A program made the translations under genes and the position numbers. From Kitasatospora aureofaciens (GTDB lineage Bacteria > Actinomycetota > Actinomycetes > Streptomycetales > Streptomycetaceae), in contig NZ_JAHTKP010000008.1 of the NCBI RefSeq assembly GCF_019192735.1, positions 62,001 through 126,000 on the forward strand: a DNA stretch of 64,000 nucleotides, read 5' to 3'. Positions 53,672 through 61,996 of the stretch are shown here, one piece after another. Each line of letters begins with the position of its first letter. The stretch's first letter is position 1. The notes under the pieces were generated by a model that saw only the letters and a program-made list of their open reading frames with translations, was not told where the DNA came from and searched no databases.

Positions 53672-56600
53672 CTACAGCCCGGCTCCGGGTTCGTCGGTGG
53701 CCACCGTCCGCAGCGGGCGGTGGCCCTCCTCGTCGAGCTGGGCGAGTTCGCGTTCGTAGTCGACGGTGATCGAGCCGTAGTAGTTCACCGCCGAGCTGCG
53801 GGCCGGGGAGATGTGCGCCAGCACCTCGGCGTCCACCTCACGGCCAGCACCGCGCAGCTCGCCCACCGCCAGGCCCATGTACTCGGTGTGCCAGCAGATC
53901 ACGGCGTTCGTCACGACGGTCAGGCACCACGCCTGCTCGTTCTGCTGATCGGGCAGGCGCCGGGTGACCTTCCCCTCGCGGGCGTAATGAAGCTGGCGGC
54001 GCAGGGAGTGGAGGGACTCACCCTTGTTCAGCTGCCGGGCGATCTTGCGCCGGTATGCCTCGTCCGACAGGTACTTCGCCGCGTAGACCGTGCGACGAAT
54101 GGCCCCGTACTCCTTGAGGGCCGCGGCGAGCGCGTTCTGCCGGGCGGACGCGGACAGCTTGCCGACGACCAGCGAGGCGGTGGCGTGCCCGTACTTGAGC
54201 GAGCCCGCGAGCCGCAGGAGATCGTCCCAGTGCGCGGCGACCAGGTCGAGATTGGCCTTCTTCGTCAGCAGCGGCCCGGCCTTCGGGAACCTCTCCTCGT
54301 AGTCGGCCTTGCCGCCCATCCGGTACAGGGTGATCTTGCCCAGGTCGCGGATGCGCGGCGAGAGCTGCTTGCCGACGAGGTCGAAGAGGCCGAAGTTGAC
54401 CAGGGTGACGCCGTGCGTGTCCGTGGCGTGCTCGGTGATCGGCAGGTCGGTCGCGTTGCCCAGGATCTCGTCCAGCACGTAGTGCGCCTCGCGGTGCGTG
54501 GCCACGATGACCTTGGTGCCGAAGGTGGAGTGCTGGTCGGACACGTGCGTGTAGGTGGAGATGCCCTCGGCGACGAAGTACTTGTTCAGGTGCCGGGCGG
54601 TGATCGACTTGCCCCTCGTCGGGAACCGCTGCCCGTCCGAGGACGACAGCGTGCCGGAGCCGAACATGCCCGTCATCGGCAGCCTGTGGTGGTAGTTGAC
54701 CAGGCAGATGTTCGCCTCGCGCAGCGTCTCCTCGCGGATGTACCACTCCGTGGTCCAGGCCAGCACGTCGTACGGGATGCCGCAGGACGCGGCCATCCCG
54801 TGGAGCCCGAGGTTCGTGGAGAGCCCGATCAGGCAGGCGATCAGGTTCCGCTTCAGCTGCGGCGAGCGGGTCTGCTTGCCGCCGGGGTGGGTGAAGCAGT
54901 CCAGGAAGCCGGTGTGCCGGTCCATCTCCACCAGCAGGGAGGCGATTGGCACATTGGGTAGCATCCGCTCCAGCTCGGCGTACAGCTCCTCGGCCTCGCT
55001 GGGAATGTCCTCCGCCGTCAGAGGAGAGATGACCAGCTCGCCCGCCTCGTTCAGGCGCACCGGCCCGTCGCCGCGCTTGAGAACCCCTTCCAGGTCGCCA
55101 AGAGCTGCATCCAGCTCGTCCATCACCAGCGCCAGGGCCTCGGAGGCGTCCGGGCTCTTGCCCACCAGGCGGCAGAACTCGGCGCGGTGCAGCTGCCACT
55201 GGGCGGGTTTGAACAGGTAGGCAGCCGGGTTGTCGTAGCGCCGCGATCCCGGCACATACACATCCCCCGAGCGCAGGCCGTCGCGCAGCGCGAGCAGCAC
55301 GCACAGCTCCCAGTAGTGCCGGTACGCCGTCGCGTCGCCCTTCGCCGCGGCCTCGTCCAGGTAGCCCTGCCAGCGGGCAGGCACGAACAGCGTCGGCGCC
55401 GTGTCGGGGACGTTGCGGGCGCCGGTCGCGTTCAGCTCCCGCAGGATCCCGACGGCCTCGATCAGCGGCTTCGCCTCGGTACCGCCGGCGAACCGCACCG
55501 CTTCGAGGACCTTGGGCGCGAACTGGCGGATGTAGGTGTAGGAGCCCTCCAGCAGCCGCAGGTGCCCGTGATCGCGCGGCAGCCGCGCGGTGGCCCAGGC
55601 GTACGCGGTCCGCAGCCGAGACATGCCGATCTTGCCGCGCAGCAACGTCCCGACCGCCTCGTCCGGGATCCCCGCATCCGCGAGCACCGGCAGGATCTCC
55701 TCCAGCAGCGCGAGCCGGTCCTCCGACAACTTGGCGCGCTCGGCAAGCTCGTCGCGCAGCTTGATCCTCGCCCGCGACTCCGAACCCGACAGCGTCTGGT
55801 CGAACAGCTGCACCACGGAATCCAGGACGTCGACCGCGGACTGCGCCAACAGCGTCAACAGGATCGGATGACGCCGGTTCGGCTCCCTGCGCACCAGGGC
55901 CTGCGCCGTCAGACGGCGGCCGATCTGGGCCAGGTAGCGGCGGCGCTCGGCGGGCAGCGCGGACAGATCCAGGACGTCGGCACCGAGCCCCCGCAGGAAC
56001 AGCAGCTTCTCGACCTCGTCCTTCACGCTGTTCGGTGACGCCTGCACCGGCCCGGTCACCATCCAGTGCAACCTGGTCGAGCGCATCTTCGGCTCGACCA
56101 CCAGCAGCGAATCCAGCCCCCGGCAGGTCTCGTCGCTCAGCAGGTCGGCCACCCGCGCGTAGGTCTCCGCCTCGGCCGCCTGCCGGGCGCCAGCGACCTT
56201 CTCCAGCAGCGTGACCACACCAGGCCGGATCACCTGCACCGAACGCAGGTACTCACAGCCCAACCGGAACAACAGCGACGGCGAGTCGTGCTCCATCGCC
56301 CGCGCGAGCAGGAACTCCTCCAGCTCCTTGTGCTCCAGCGCCTTCGCCGGCCGCCAGCCCAGATACCTCGCGACCTGCCGCAGATGGTCCGTACGCGTCT
56401 GCTCCCGCGACGCCCCGTAGCCGCGCAGCACCTCGGCCGGCAACCCGAGTTGCCGGGCCACACGGCCCACCGCCGCCGGCGGAGCCGCGGTCACTTCATC
56501 CGGGACGAACCCCAGCCACGGCAACGTGCACAGCTGTACGGCGGCACCCAGGACCGTCTGCGGACGCAGGAACTTCCGCAGGAACGCCTCATCGGCCGGC

Positions 56601-56695
56601 GTGAGGGTGAAGAAGCGGATCAGCTCGTCCTTGCCGATCGGCGGGAACGACCGCAGAGCCTCAAGTTCCTCATCGGAGAACACCTTCGTGGTCAT
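53672..56695 (-). CDS. tnpA: Tn3-family transposase of outer element, intact
   Basis: 1,007 residues, GGAGGGG before the ATG; normal full length. The N-terminal DUF4158 region (L-I-R-F-F-T-L-T-P-A-D) is followed by a long helical part and the C-terminal DDE catalytic domain: S-S-S-D-G-Q-R-F-P-T-R-G-K-S, T-E-H-A-T-D-T-H-G and L-N-K-G-E-S-L-H-S-L. It ends V-L-A-H-I-S-P-A-R-S-S-A-V-N-Y-Y-G, as typical. It is only distantly related to the inner element's transposase, so the two elements are different lineages, not copies. Confidence 0.96.
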   Translation of the reverse strand: MTTKVFSDEELEALRSFPPIGKDELIRFFTLTPADEAFLRKFLRPQTVLGAAVQLCTLPWLGFVPDEVTAAPPAAVGRVARQLGLPAEVLRGYGASREQTRTDHLRQVARYLGWRPAKALEHKELEEFLLARAMEHDSPSLLFRLGCEYLRSVQVIRPGVVTLLEKVAGARQAAEAETYARVADLLSDETCRGLDSLLVVEPKMRSTRLHWMVTGPVQASPNSVKDEVEKLLFLRGLGADVLDLSALPAERRRYLAQIGRRLTAQALVRREPNRRHPILLTLLAQSAVDVLDSVVQLFDQTLSGSESRARIKLRDELAERAKLSEDRLALLEEILPVLADAGIPDEAVGTLLRGKIGMSRLRTAYAWATARLPRDHGHLRLLEGSYTYIRQFAPKVLEAVRFAGGTEAKPLIEAVGILRELNATGARNVPDTAPTLFVPARWQGYLDEAAAKGDATAYRHYWELCVLLALRDGLRSGDVYVPGSRRYDNPAAYLFKPAQWQLHRAEFCRLVGKSPDASEALALVMDELDAALGDLEGVLKRGDGPVRLNEAGELVISPLTAEDIPSEAEELYAELERMLPNVPIASLLVEMDRHTGFLDCFTHPGGKQTRSPQLKRNLIACLIGLSTNLGLHGMAASCGIPYDVLAWTTEWYIREETLREANICLVNYHHRLPMTGMFGSGTLSSSDGQRFPTRGKSITARHLNKYFVAEGISTYTHVSDQHSTFGTKVIVATHREAHYVLDEILGNATDLPITEHATDTHGVTLVNFGLFDLVGKQLSPRIRDLGKITLYRMGGKADYEERFPKAGPLLTKKANLDLVAAHWDDLLRLAGSLKYGHATASLVVGKLSASARQNALAAALKEYGAIRRTVYAAKYLSDEAYRRKIARQLNKGESLHSLRRQLHYAREGKVTRRLPDQQNEQAWCLTVVTNAVICWHTEYMGLAVGELRGAGREVDAEVLAHISPARSSAVNYYGSITVDYERELAQLDEEGHRPLRTVATDEPGAGL

Positions 56696-56754
56696 CTGCC
56701 GCCCCTCCGTCGCCGGACCACTCGTTCAGCCCAACGAGGCAGCCGACTCCACGG

Positions 56755-56812
56755 CAACGGGCCAGGTCAGCGCCTACTTCGTTGTTCTTTCGGCGAGTAC
56801 TACCGTGACCCC
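56755..56812 (-). repeat. Outer transposon right terminal inverted repeat
   Basis: 58 bp ending GTACTACCGTGACCCC; partner of 43322-43379. GACGG duplication follows at 56813-56817. Confidence 0.95.
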
Positions 56813-56824
56813 GACGGCGCCGAA

Positions 56825-56840
56825 GCCGTTGGCAGCACCG
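56825..56840 (-). terminator. Right half of the split terminator
   Basis: GCCGTTGGCAGCACCG, 4 bases beyond the stop of the 56845 gene; pairs with 43307-43321 plus one base in the reconstructed empty site. Confidence 0.8.
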
Positions 56841-56844
56841 GCCG

Positions 56845-57666
56845 TTACTGCGGCGGGTGGAGGGCGAGGGCCCAGGTGTGGGTCGTGTACGTGCTCATGC
56901 GGGTGGGGTGGCGCTCGGAGATGGTGACACTCAGGCCGTCGGGGGTGCGGTGCAGAGTGCTGATGTGGCGGTGGAGCTCGTCGACGGGGATGGGGCGGAG
57001 CTCGGCGAGCACCGTGTCGTCGAGGTCGCGGCCGACGGCGCGCAGGACGCCGGCGTCCAGGACCACGATGGTGCCGTCGGGGAGGACGAGCGGGCGCGGG
57101 ACCTGGGAGTCGGTGAGCAGCAGGGGGCTTCGTTCGATCACGCCGCCGGGGAGGAGACGGACGACGCGGCTCTCGGTGGGCCCGTTCCGGTCGCACTCGA
57201 CCACGCGCAGGCCGGTGCCGACGACGTAGTGGCCGTAGCTGCGCCAGGTGTCGGTGAGCGTGCCGTCGCGGTCGTACTGCCAGGTGGCGAAGGTGCCGTA
57301 GCCCTCCAGCCCGAGGACGAACCGGCCGCCGCCGAGCGCAGCGCCGCGCGCGCCCCGGAGTTCGGCTGTCAGGGTGCCGTCGGCCAGGTCGAGCAGGTAT
57401 GCGGGCCCGAGGTGGCCCCAGGCGTGGTAGTCGAGCGAGTCGGTGGTGACGAGGACGCGCCCGGAGGAGATGTGGGCGGCGTTGGGGCTGCCCGGGACGG
57501 GGTGCGTCCAGCGGGTCCGGCCGGCGGTGTCGGCGCAGGTGATCTCGCCGGCGCGGCCGCTGATGACCAGGTCGTCGCGCCGGGCGAACGGCTCCTTGGG
57601 GCGGTCCCGCAGCTGGGCACAGCGCTTGCTGCGGTGGTCGATTACGGTCGCGCGCCAATTCCCCAT
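56845..57666 (-). CDS. Beta-propeller-like protein of unknown function
   Basis: 273 residues, no signal peptide. Repeated beta-rich blocks (V-I-S-G-R-A-G-E-I-T-C-A-D, Y-L-L-D-L-A-D-G-T-L, V-V-L-D-A-G-V-L-R-A-V) suggest a WD40- or SMP-30-like propeller. No catalytic motif seen. TACCAT lies exactly 6 bases before the ATG, so the mRNA is probably leaderless. Its 3' terminator was interrupted by the transposon. Confidence 0.8.
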   Translation of the reverse strand: MGNWRATVIDHRSKRCAQLRDRPKEPFARRDDLVISGRAGEITCADTAGRTRWTHPVPGSPNAAHISSGRVLVTTDSLDYHAWGHLGPAYLLDLADGTLTAELRGARGAALGGGRFVLGLEGYGTFATWQYDRDGTLTDTWRSYGHYVVGTGLRVVECDRNGPTESRVVRLLPGGVIERSPLLLTDSQVPRPLVLPDGTIVVLDAGVLRAVGRDLDDTVLAELRPIPVDELHRHISTLHRTPDGLSVTISERHPTRMSTYTTHTWALALHPPQ

Positions 57667-57672
57667 GCCGTG

Positions 57673-57678
57673 ATGGTA
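57673..57678 (-). promoter_or_regulatory. -10 element, leaderless start of propeller gene
   Basis: TACCAT ends 6 bases before the ATG at 57666, in the 19-bp gap after the upstream gene's stop. Confidence 0.5.
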
Positions 57679-57685
57679 GGGCCCG

Positions 57686-58567
57686 TCAGGCCGCCACCGG
57701 TCGGCGGGTCCACAGCCAGTGGCCGACCGCGCCGGTCGACAGCAGTCCGACCAGCAGCGCGATCAGCGAAAGTGTCGCCCCGGACGACCAGTTGATGTCC
57801 GAGGCGCGCCCCGCCAACAGGACGGCGGCGGCCACGGCGACCCCCGGGACGGCGATCAGGGCGGGCCGCAGCCGGGCGAGGTCGTCCTCGACGAGGGCGC
57901 CGAGCACGCCGACCCCGAGCGAGAGACCCCACACGCCGAGACCCTGCGCGTCGGCGCGGCCGACCGTCCACGGGACGAACCCGCCCCAGAACCCGGGGAA
58001 GAGCACCAGGCCCGCGCCCAGGCCGAGCCAGCCGGAGCCGAGCACCGCGAGCAGCGGCTTCGACCAGGCGGGCAGCGGCGCGACCCGCGTCAGGGGCGTG
58101 GTCAACGGCCGCCGGTACTGCACCGCGAGGCACAGGACCGAGCCGGCGGCCAGCGCGCCGAGGACGGCGACCCAGCCCATGCTGAACATCACCAGGACGA
58201 TCGAACCGCCCGTCGCGACGTGTAGTTCGCGGCCGTCGGCCAGGCTCACCGCGAACAGGCCGACGAGCACGACGGCGGTCGGCAGCACGAGGGTGCGCAC
58301 CTCCTCCCAGACCCGCGCCCGGCCGATCGTGAGCAGCCCCGGGGAGACGCCGAGCATCGCGGCGCCGATCAGCCCGGGGCTGAGCGCCTCCGGCGAGTGC
58401 CAGGCGCCAACGGCGTGTCCGGTCAGCCCGGCCACGGCCAGCAGCGCGCCCGTCAGGATGCTCACCAGCGCGACGATGGCGGCCAGCGTGGTGATCGCGG
58501 GTGCCAGTTCCCGGCCGCCGAGCCCGGTGTGCGGTGTGCTGCCGACGTGCGTTTCCTGCGTGGTCAT
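57686..58567 (-). CDS. Multi-pass membrane protein
   Basis: 293 residues, AGGAGG 8-9 bases before the ATG. About eight hydrophobic helices beginning at ~residue 25 (A-I-T-T-L-A-A-I-V-A-L-V-S-I). No recognised transporter motif. It lies 54 bases downstream of the DUF2306 gene on the same strand and likely belongs to the same PadR-controlled operon. Confidence 0.8.
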   Translation of the reverse strand: MTTQETHVGSTPHTGLGGRELAPAITTLAAIVALVSILTGALLAVAGLTGHAVGAWHSPEALSPGLIGAAMLGVSPGLLTIGRARVWEEVRTLVLPTAVVLVGLFAVSLADGRELHVATGGSIVLVMFSMGWVAVLGALAAGSVLCLAVQYRRPLTTPLTRVAPLPAWSKPLLAVLGSGWLGLGAGLVLFPGFWGGFVPWTVGRADAQGLGVWGLSLGVGVLGALVEDDLARLRPALIAVPGVAVAAAVLLAGRASDINWSSGATLSLIALLVGLLSTGAVGHWLWTRRPVAA

Positions 58568-58621
58568 GCGCGGTTTCCTCCTGGCCAGTTGAAAGGCAGA
58601 GCGGGACAGCCGACTTGATGG

Positions 58622-59845
58622 CTAGAGCGTCACGGCCGACGACGGCAGCCCGGACGCCACACGCCGCTGCCGCTTCTCCGACTCGCGCGCGTACAGCACC
58701 CGCAGGCTCACCACCGCGGTCGCGGCGAACGCGAGCATCCCGCAGCCGATCCCGACGCCCGCGATGAGCGCGGTCCGCCCGTCCAGCCGCATCCCGTGCT
58801 CGAAGGCCGGCGCCGCGACGGCCGAGAACGCGGGCGCCAGGCTCAGGAACGCCAGGTGCAGCCGCCACTCCTCGCGGGCCCAGCCCGTGGTCCGTCGCTG
58901 CCGCACCACGATGACGGCGTACGTCAGCAGGAACGGGATGAGGTACGCGAGCAGCATCCGCCAGCCCTCCGAGCCCCAGCCCGCGAACGACCGGGCGAGC
59001 CACACCAGCCCTGCCGCACCGACGAGTTGGGACGCGATCAGCACGGCCGGCGGGCACCACGTGCCGGCCACCCCGCGGACCGTCGTGCGCCGGTCGAGCG
59101 CCCGCGAGGCGAGCAGCGCGCCGAAGGTCACCACCGAGCCGAGGTGCATGAGGGCCACCCGGTTGATCTCGGTGACCGGCTCGTCGGGCAGCACCAGCGG
59201 CAGCACGCCCCATTCGAGGCGCAGCAGCGGCGCGGTCATCAGGTAGCCGTAGCAGAGCAGCAGCCAGCGCTGGTGCAGGTCGGGGAAGCCGGTGAGGGCG
59301 GCGAGGATGCCGAAGGTCGTGCTCAGCACTGTGCCGACCAGGATGGTCGCGAGGACGACCCAGAACGCGGGCCCGCTGAACGCGTCGGCCGGCGCGGTGC
59401 GGGCCAGGTAGACGGCGGCGCCCGCCATGGACGCGTACACCGTGACGGCGAAGACGATCCCGAGGGCGCGGTGCAGCCGGATCCGCCGCCGGACCGCCGA
59501 CCACAGCTGGAGCGGCCCGAGCAGCATCAGCGCGCCGCCGAGCACGGTGTGCACGAGGAGCGGGCCGAGGCTGTGCCGGTACGGCCCGAGCCGGGTGGCG
59601 AGCGCGTCGGCCACGTAGGACGGCGACACCGTGTGGGAGAGCAGCCACTGTCCGGGGGCCGGGGCGCCCGGGCTGGCGTAGGACCAGAGTTCGGTCATCG
59701 CGATCGGCGCGTAGCCGACGCAGAGCACCGTCACCGCGATGGCGGCGGCCCGGCCCCAGTGCAGGCTGCGCAGGTTCCGTGGGTTGGGCAGGTTCCGTGG
59801 GTTGGGCAGGTTCCGTGGGTTCCGCTCGTTCCCCAGACGCCGCAT
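58622..59845 (-). CDS. DUF2306 multi-pass membrane protein
   Basis: 407 residues, GGGAGGG 5 bases before the ATG. The N-terminus consists of a N-P-R-N-L-P repeat (three copies) from an 18-bp DNA repeat. About ten helices follow. The segment L-G-G-A-L-M-L-L-G-P-L-Q-L-W...R-L-H-R-A-L-G-I-V-F-A-V matches DUF2306 (H-R-x-x-G core; His residues may bind haem, by analogy with other four-helix membrane proteins). Function unknown. Confidence 0.85.
   Translation of the reverse strand: MRRLGNERNPRNLPNPRNLPNPRNLRSLHWGRAAAIAVTVLCVGYAPIAMTELWSYASPGAPAPGQWLLSHTVSPSYVADALATRLGPYRHSLGPLLVHTVLGGALMLLGPLQLWSAVRRRIRLHRALGIVFAVTVYASMAGAAVYLARTAPADAFSGPAFWVVLATILVGTVLSTTFGILAALTGFPDLHQRWLLLCYGYLMTAPLLRLEWGVLPLVLPDEPVTEINRVALMHLGSVVTFGALLASRALDRRTTVRGVAGTWCPPAVLIASQLVGAAGLVWLARSFAGWGSEGWRMLLAYLIPFLLTYAVIVVRQRRTTGWAREEWRLHLAFLSLAPAFSAVAAPAFEHGMRLDGRTALIAGVGIGCGMLAFAATAVVSLRVLYARESEKRQRRVASGLPSSAVTL
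59771..59824 (-). repeat. 18-bp tandem repeat at the 5' end of the DUF2306 gene
   Basis: CAGGTTCCGTGGGTTGGG three times (the last with three changes), encoding N-P-R-N-L-P units. In frame, so copy-number changes alter only length. Confidence 0.9.
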
Positions 59846-59868
59846 CGCGACCCTCCCGCCGCCTCGCC

Positions 59869-59924
59869 GATAGTCCGGTCCCGATTGTCCGGTCTCGATA
59901 GTCCAGATCCGATGGTCCAGAAAG
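59869..59924. promoter_or_regulatory. Four tandem 14-bp operator-like repeats
   Basis: GATAGTCCGGTCCC, GATTGTCCGGTCTC, GATAGTCCAGATCC, GATGGTCCAGAAAG, then GGACTAT, which mirrors ATAGTCC. They lie 24-79 bases before the DUF2306 start and downstream of the padR gene, so they are likely PadR sites. Confidence 0.65.
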
Positions 59925-59988
59925 GACTATGGGGAACGTAGGGGTGTTCGGCACCGCGGTCAATGGGTCCGGCACGGAAACGGTGCGA

Positions 59989-60507
59989 CTACTGTTCCCC
60001 CCGCTCCTGGACCCATTGCCAGAAATCCACCATCATCCGCTCATACCGGATGCCGAACTCCAGCGCTTCGCGCTCACCCCGGGTCATCAGCTCGCCGACT
60101 TCCTCCGCCAGCTGCTCGTACTCGCCGAGCGTGCGGCCGTGCTCGGTGACCTGCGCGGGGGCGAGGATCCGCGGGCTGCCGCCGAACCACAGCTTGAGGA
60201 TGTTCCGCTCCCGGGCCTCGACCGGCTCGAAGCCCGGATCGGCCAGCCACTCGGCCAGCGCGGCCCGGCCCTCGTCGGTCAGCCGCATCAGGCGCCGGTT
60301 CCGCCCGCCCTCCTGCCGGGCCTCGGAGAGCAGGCCGCCCTTGAGCAGCCGGTCGCACTGGGCGTACACCTGCGCGTGCGGCACCGACCAGAACGGCGCG
60401 ACCGTGCGGGCCGCCTCCACCTTGACGTCGTACGGGCTGGCCTCGCCCAGCTTCTCGATGATGCCGAGGACGAGGAACGAGGGGGTGGTCAACCGGGCTT
60501 CAGGCAT
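59989..60507 (-). CDS. PadR-family regulator (long, Vir-like subgroup)
   Basis: 172 residues. The N-terminal winged HTH (P-S-F-L-V-L-G-I-I-E-K-L-G-E-A-S-P-Y-D-V-K, H-A-Q-V-Y-A-Q-C-D-R-L and R-R-L-M-R-L-T-D-E-G-R) is joined to a C-terminal helical dimerisation domain (Vir_act_alpha_C-like). It precedes the DUF2306 membrane operon on the same strand and probably represses it through the 14-bp repeats. TACCGT lies exactly 6 bases before its ATG. Confidence 0.92.
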   Translation of the reverse strand: MPEARLTTPSFLVLGIIEKLGEASPYDVKVEAARTVAPFWSVPHAQVYAQCDRLLKGGLLSEARQEGGRNRRLMRLTDEGRAALAEWLADPGFEPVEARERNILKLWFGGSPRILAPAQVTEHGRTLGEYEQLAEEVGELMTRGEREALEFGIRYERMMVDFWQWVQERGEQ

Positions 60508-60513
60508 GCCGCG

Positions 60514-60519
60514 ACGGTA
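60514..60519 (-). promoter_or_regulatory. -10 element, leaderless start of PadR gene
   Basis: TACCGT ends 6 bases before the ATG at 60507. Confidence 0.55.
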
Positions 60520-60706
60520 TCGCGCGCTCCGGCCGGTGCGCCCCGGTGCGCCCCGGTGCGTGACGGACCCCGAGGGAGGCCGCCTACGCGGAGATCGCCG
60601 CGTCCCGGGCCCGCGCGGCGGGGACGAGGTAGGCGGATTCGGCGTGAGGAGCGGTCGGGGGCCGCCCAGGTGCTGACACCCTGCCAGAGCGCCTCGCGGC
60701 TGCCCG

Positions 60707-60712
60707 TAAGGT
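60707..60712 (+). promoter_or_regulatory. -10 element, leaderless start of P450 gene
   Basis: TAAGGT ends 6 bases before the GTG at 60719; no ribosome-binding site. Confidence 0.5.
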
Positions 60713-60718
60713 GATCAT

Positions 60719-61903
60719 GTGAAGTCCGAAGACCTGACCGTGAAGGCCCTGATCGCCGACCCCTACGCGGGCTACGCCGCCCTGCGCGCCACCACCCCCG
60801 TCCACCGGATGACCGGACCCGACGGACTCCCCGTCTGGCTGGTCACCCGCTACGCGGACGTGCGCCAGGCCCTCGCTGACCCTCGCCTGTCCCTCGACAA
60901 GGCCCATGCCACGCCCGGCAACTACCTGGGCTTCAAGCTGCCGCCCGCGCTCGACGCCAACCTGCTCAACATGGACCCGCCGGACCACACCCGCATCCGC
61001 CGGCTGGTCTCCCAGGCCTTCACCCCGCGCCGGATCGCCGCCCTGCGCGGCCCGATCGAGCAGGTCGCCGAGAAGCTGCTCGACGCGATGGCCCCGCTCG
61101 GCCGCGCCGACCTGCTCGCCGCCTACGCCGGACCGCTGCCCATCACCGTCATCTGCGACCTGCTCGGCGTCCCCGAGGGCGACCGGCACGACTTCCGCGC
61201 CTGGACGGACACCCTCATCACGCCGGACCCGAACCATCCGGAGGAAGCCAAGGCCGCCGTCGGTGCGATGCTCAGGTTCTTCACCGGCCTCATCGCGCGC
61301 AAGCGCACCGAACCCGCCGACGACCTGCTCTCCGACCTGATCGCCGTCCGCGACGAAGGGGACCGGCTCAGCGAGGACGAACTCACCTCGCTCGCCTTCC
61401 TGATCCTCTTCGCCGGCTACGAGAACACCGTCCACCTCATCGCCAACGCCGTCCTCGCCCTGCTCACCCACCCCGAGCAGCTCGCCGCCGCGCGCGCCGA
61501 ACCGGAGCTGATCGCGGGCGCCTTCGAGGAGTTCGCCCGCTTCGACGGCCCCGCCCCGCTGTCCATCCGCCGCTTCCCGCGCGAGGACGTCACCATCGGC
61601 GGCGTCACCGTCCCGGCCGGCGAGACCGTCCTGCTCGCGATCGCCTCCGCCAACCGCGACCCCGACCAGTTCACCGACCCGGACCGGCTCGACCTGCGCC
61701 GCCGCGAGAACGGCCACCTCTCCCTCGGCCACGGCATCCACTACTGCCTCGGCGCGCCGCTCGCCCGGATGGAGACCGAACTCGCCCTGACCGCCCTGCT
61801 GCGTCGCTTCCCCGACCTCGCCCTCGACGTGCCCGTCGAGCAGCTCCGGCACCGCCCGGCCCTGCGGGCTCGTGGCCTGCTGGAACTTCCGGTCCGGTAC
61901 TGA
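60719..61903 (+). CDS. Cytochrome P450 (CYP107-like)
   Basis: 394 residues, soluble. Haem-binding loop L-G-H-G-I-H-Y-C-L-G-A-P-L-A-R with axial Cys343. The E-x-x-R pair lies in E-E-F-A-R-F and the P-x-x-F-like region R-D-P-D-Q-F. The I-helix motif is A232-G-Y-E-N-T: the usual oxygen-activating Thr position holds Asn236, with Thr237 next. CYP107 members that oxidise macrolide-type substrates can vary here. No ferredoxin gene adjacent and no biosynthetic cluster in view, so the substrate is unknown. Confidence 0.93.
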   Translation: MKSEDLTVKALIADPYAGYAALRATTPVHRMTGPDGLPVWLVTRYADVRQALADPRLSLDKAHATPGNYLGFKLPPALDANLLNMDPPDHTRIRRLVSQAFTPRRIAALRGPIEQVAEKLLDAMAPLGRADLLAAYAGPLPITVICDLLGVPEGDRHDFRAWTDTLITPDPNHPEEAKAAVGAMLRFFTGLIARKRTEPADDLLSDLIAVRDEGDRLSEDELTSLAFLILFAGYENTVHLIANAVLALLTHPEQLAAARAEPELIAGAFEEFARFDGPAPLSIRRFPREDVTIGGVTVPAGETVLLAIASANRDPDQFTDPDRLDLRRRENGHLSLGHGIHYCLGAPLARMETELALTALLRRFPDLALDVPVEQLRHRPALRARGLLELPVRY

Positions 61904-61996
61904 TCCGCCCCTGATCCGCGCCGCGGGAACCGGCGCCGGCTCCACAGCGTTGTCGTCGTCGAACAGCGGAAAACGCAGGGGTGTGGAGGAAGCGCC

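Larger units (their letters stand above)
43322..56812. mobile_element. Outer Tn3-family transposon (13.5 kb, contains a second transposon)
   Basis: Bounded by terminal inverted repeats of 58 bp with 2 mismatches, starting GGGGTC, and by GACGG duplications. Its own content, after removing the inner element, is ~6.7 kb: serine recombinase (split), recombination site, PadR regulator with membrane protein, ricin-type lectin and intact Tn3 transposase at the right end. The exact duplication shows arrival by transposition at this site. The transposase is intact, but cointegrate resolution should fail while its recombinase is interrupted. Confidence 0.95.
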
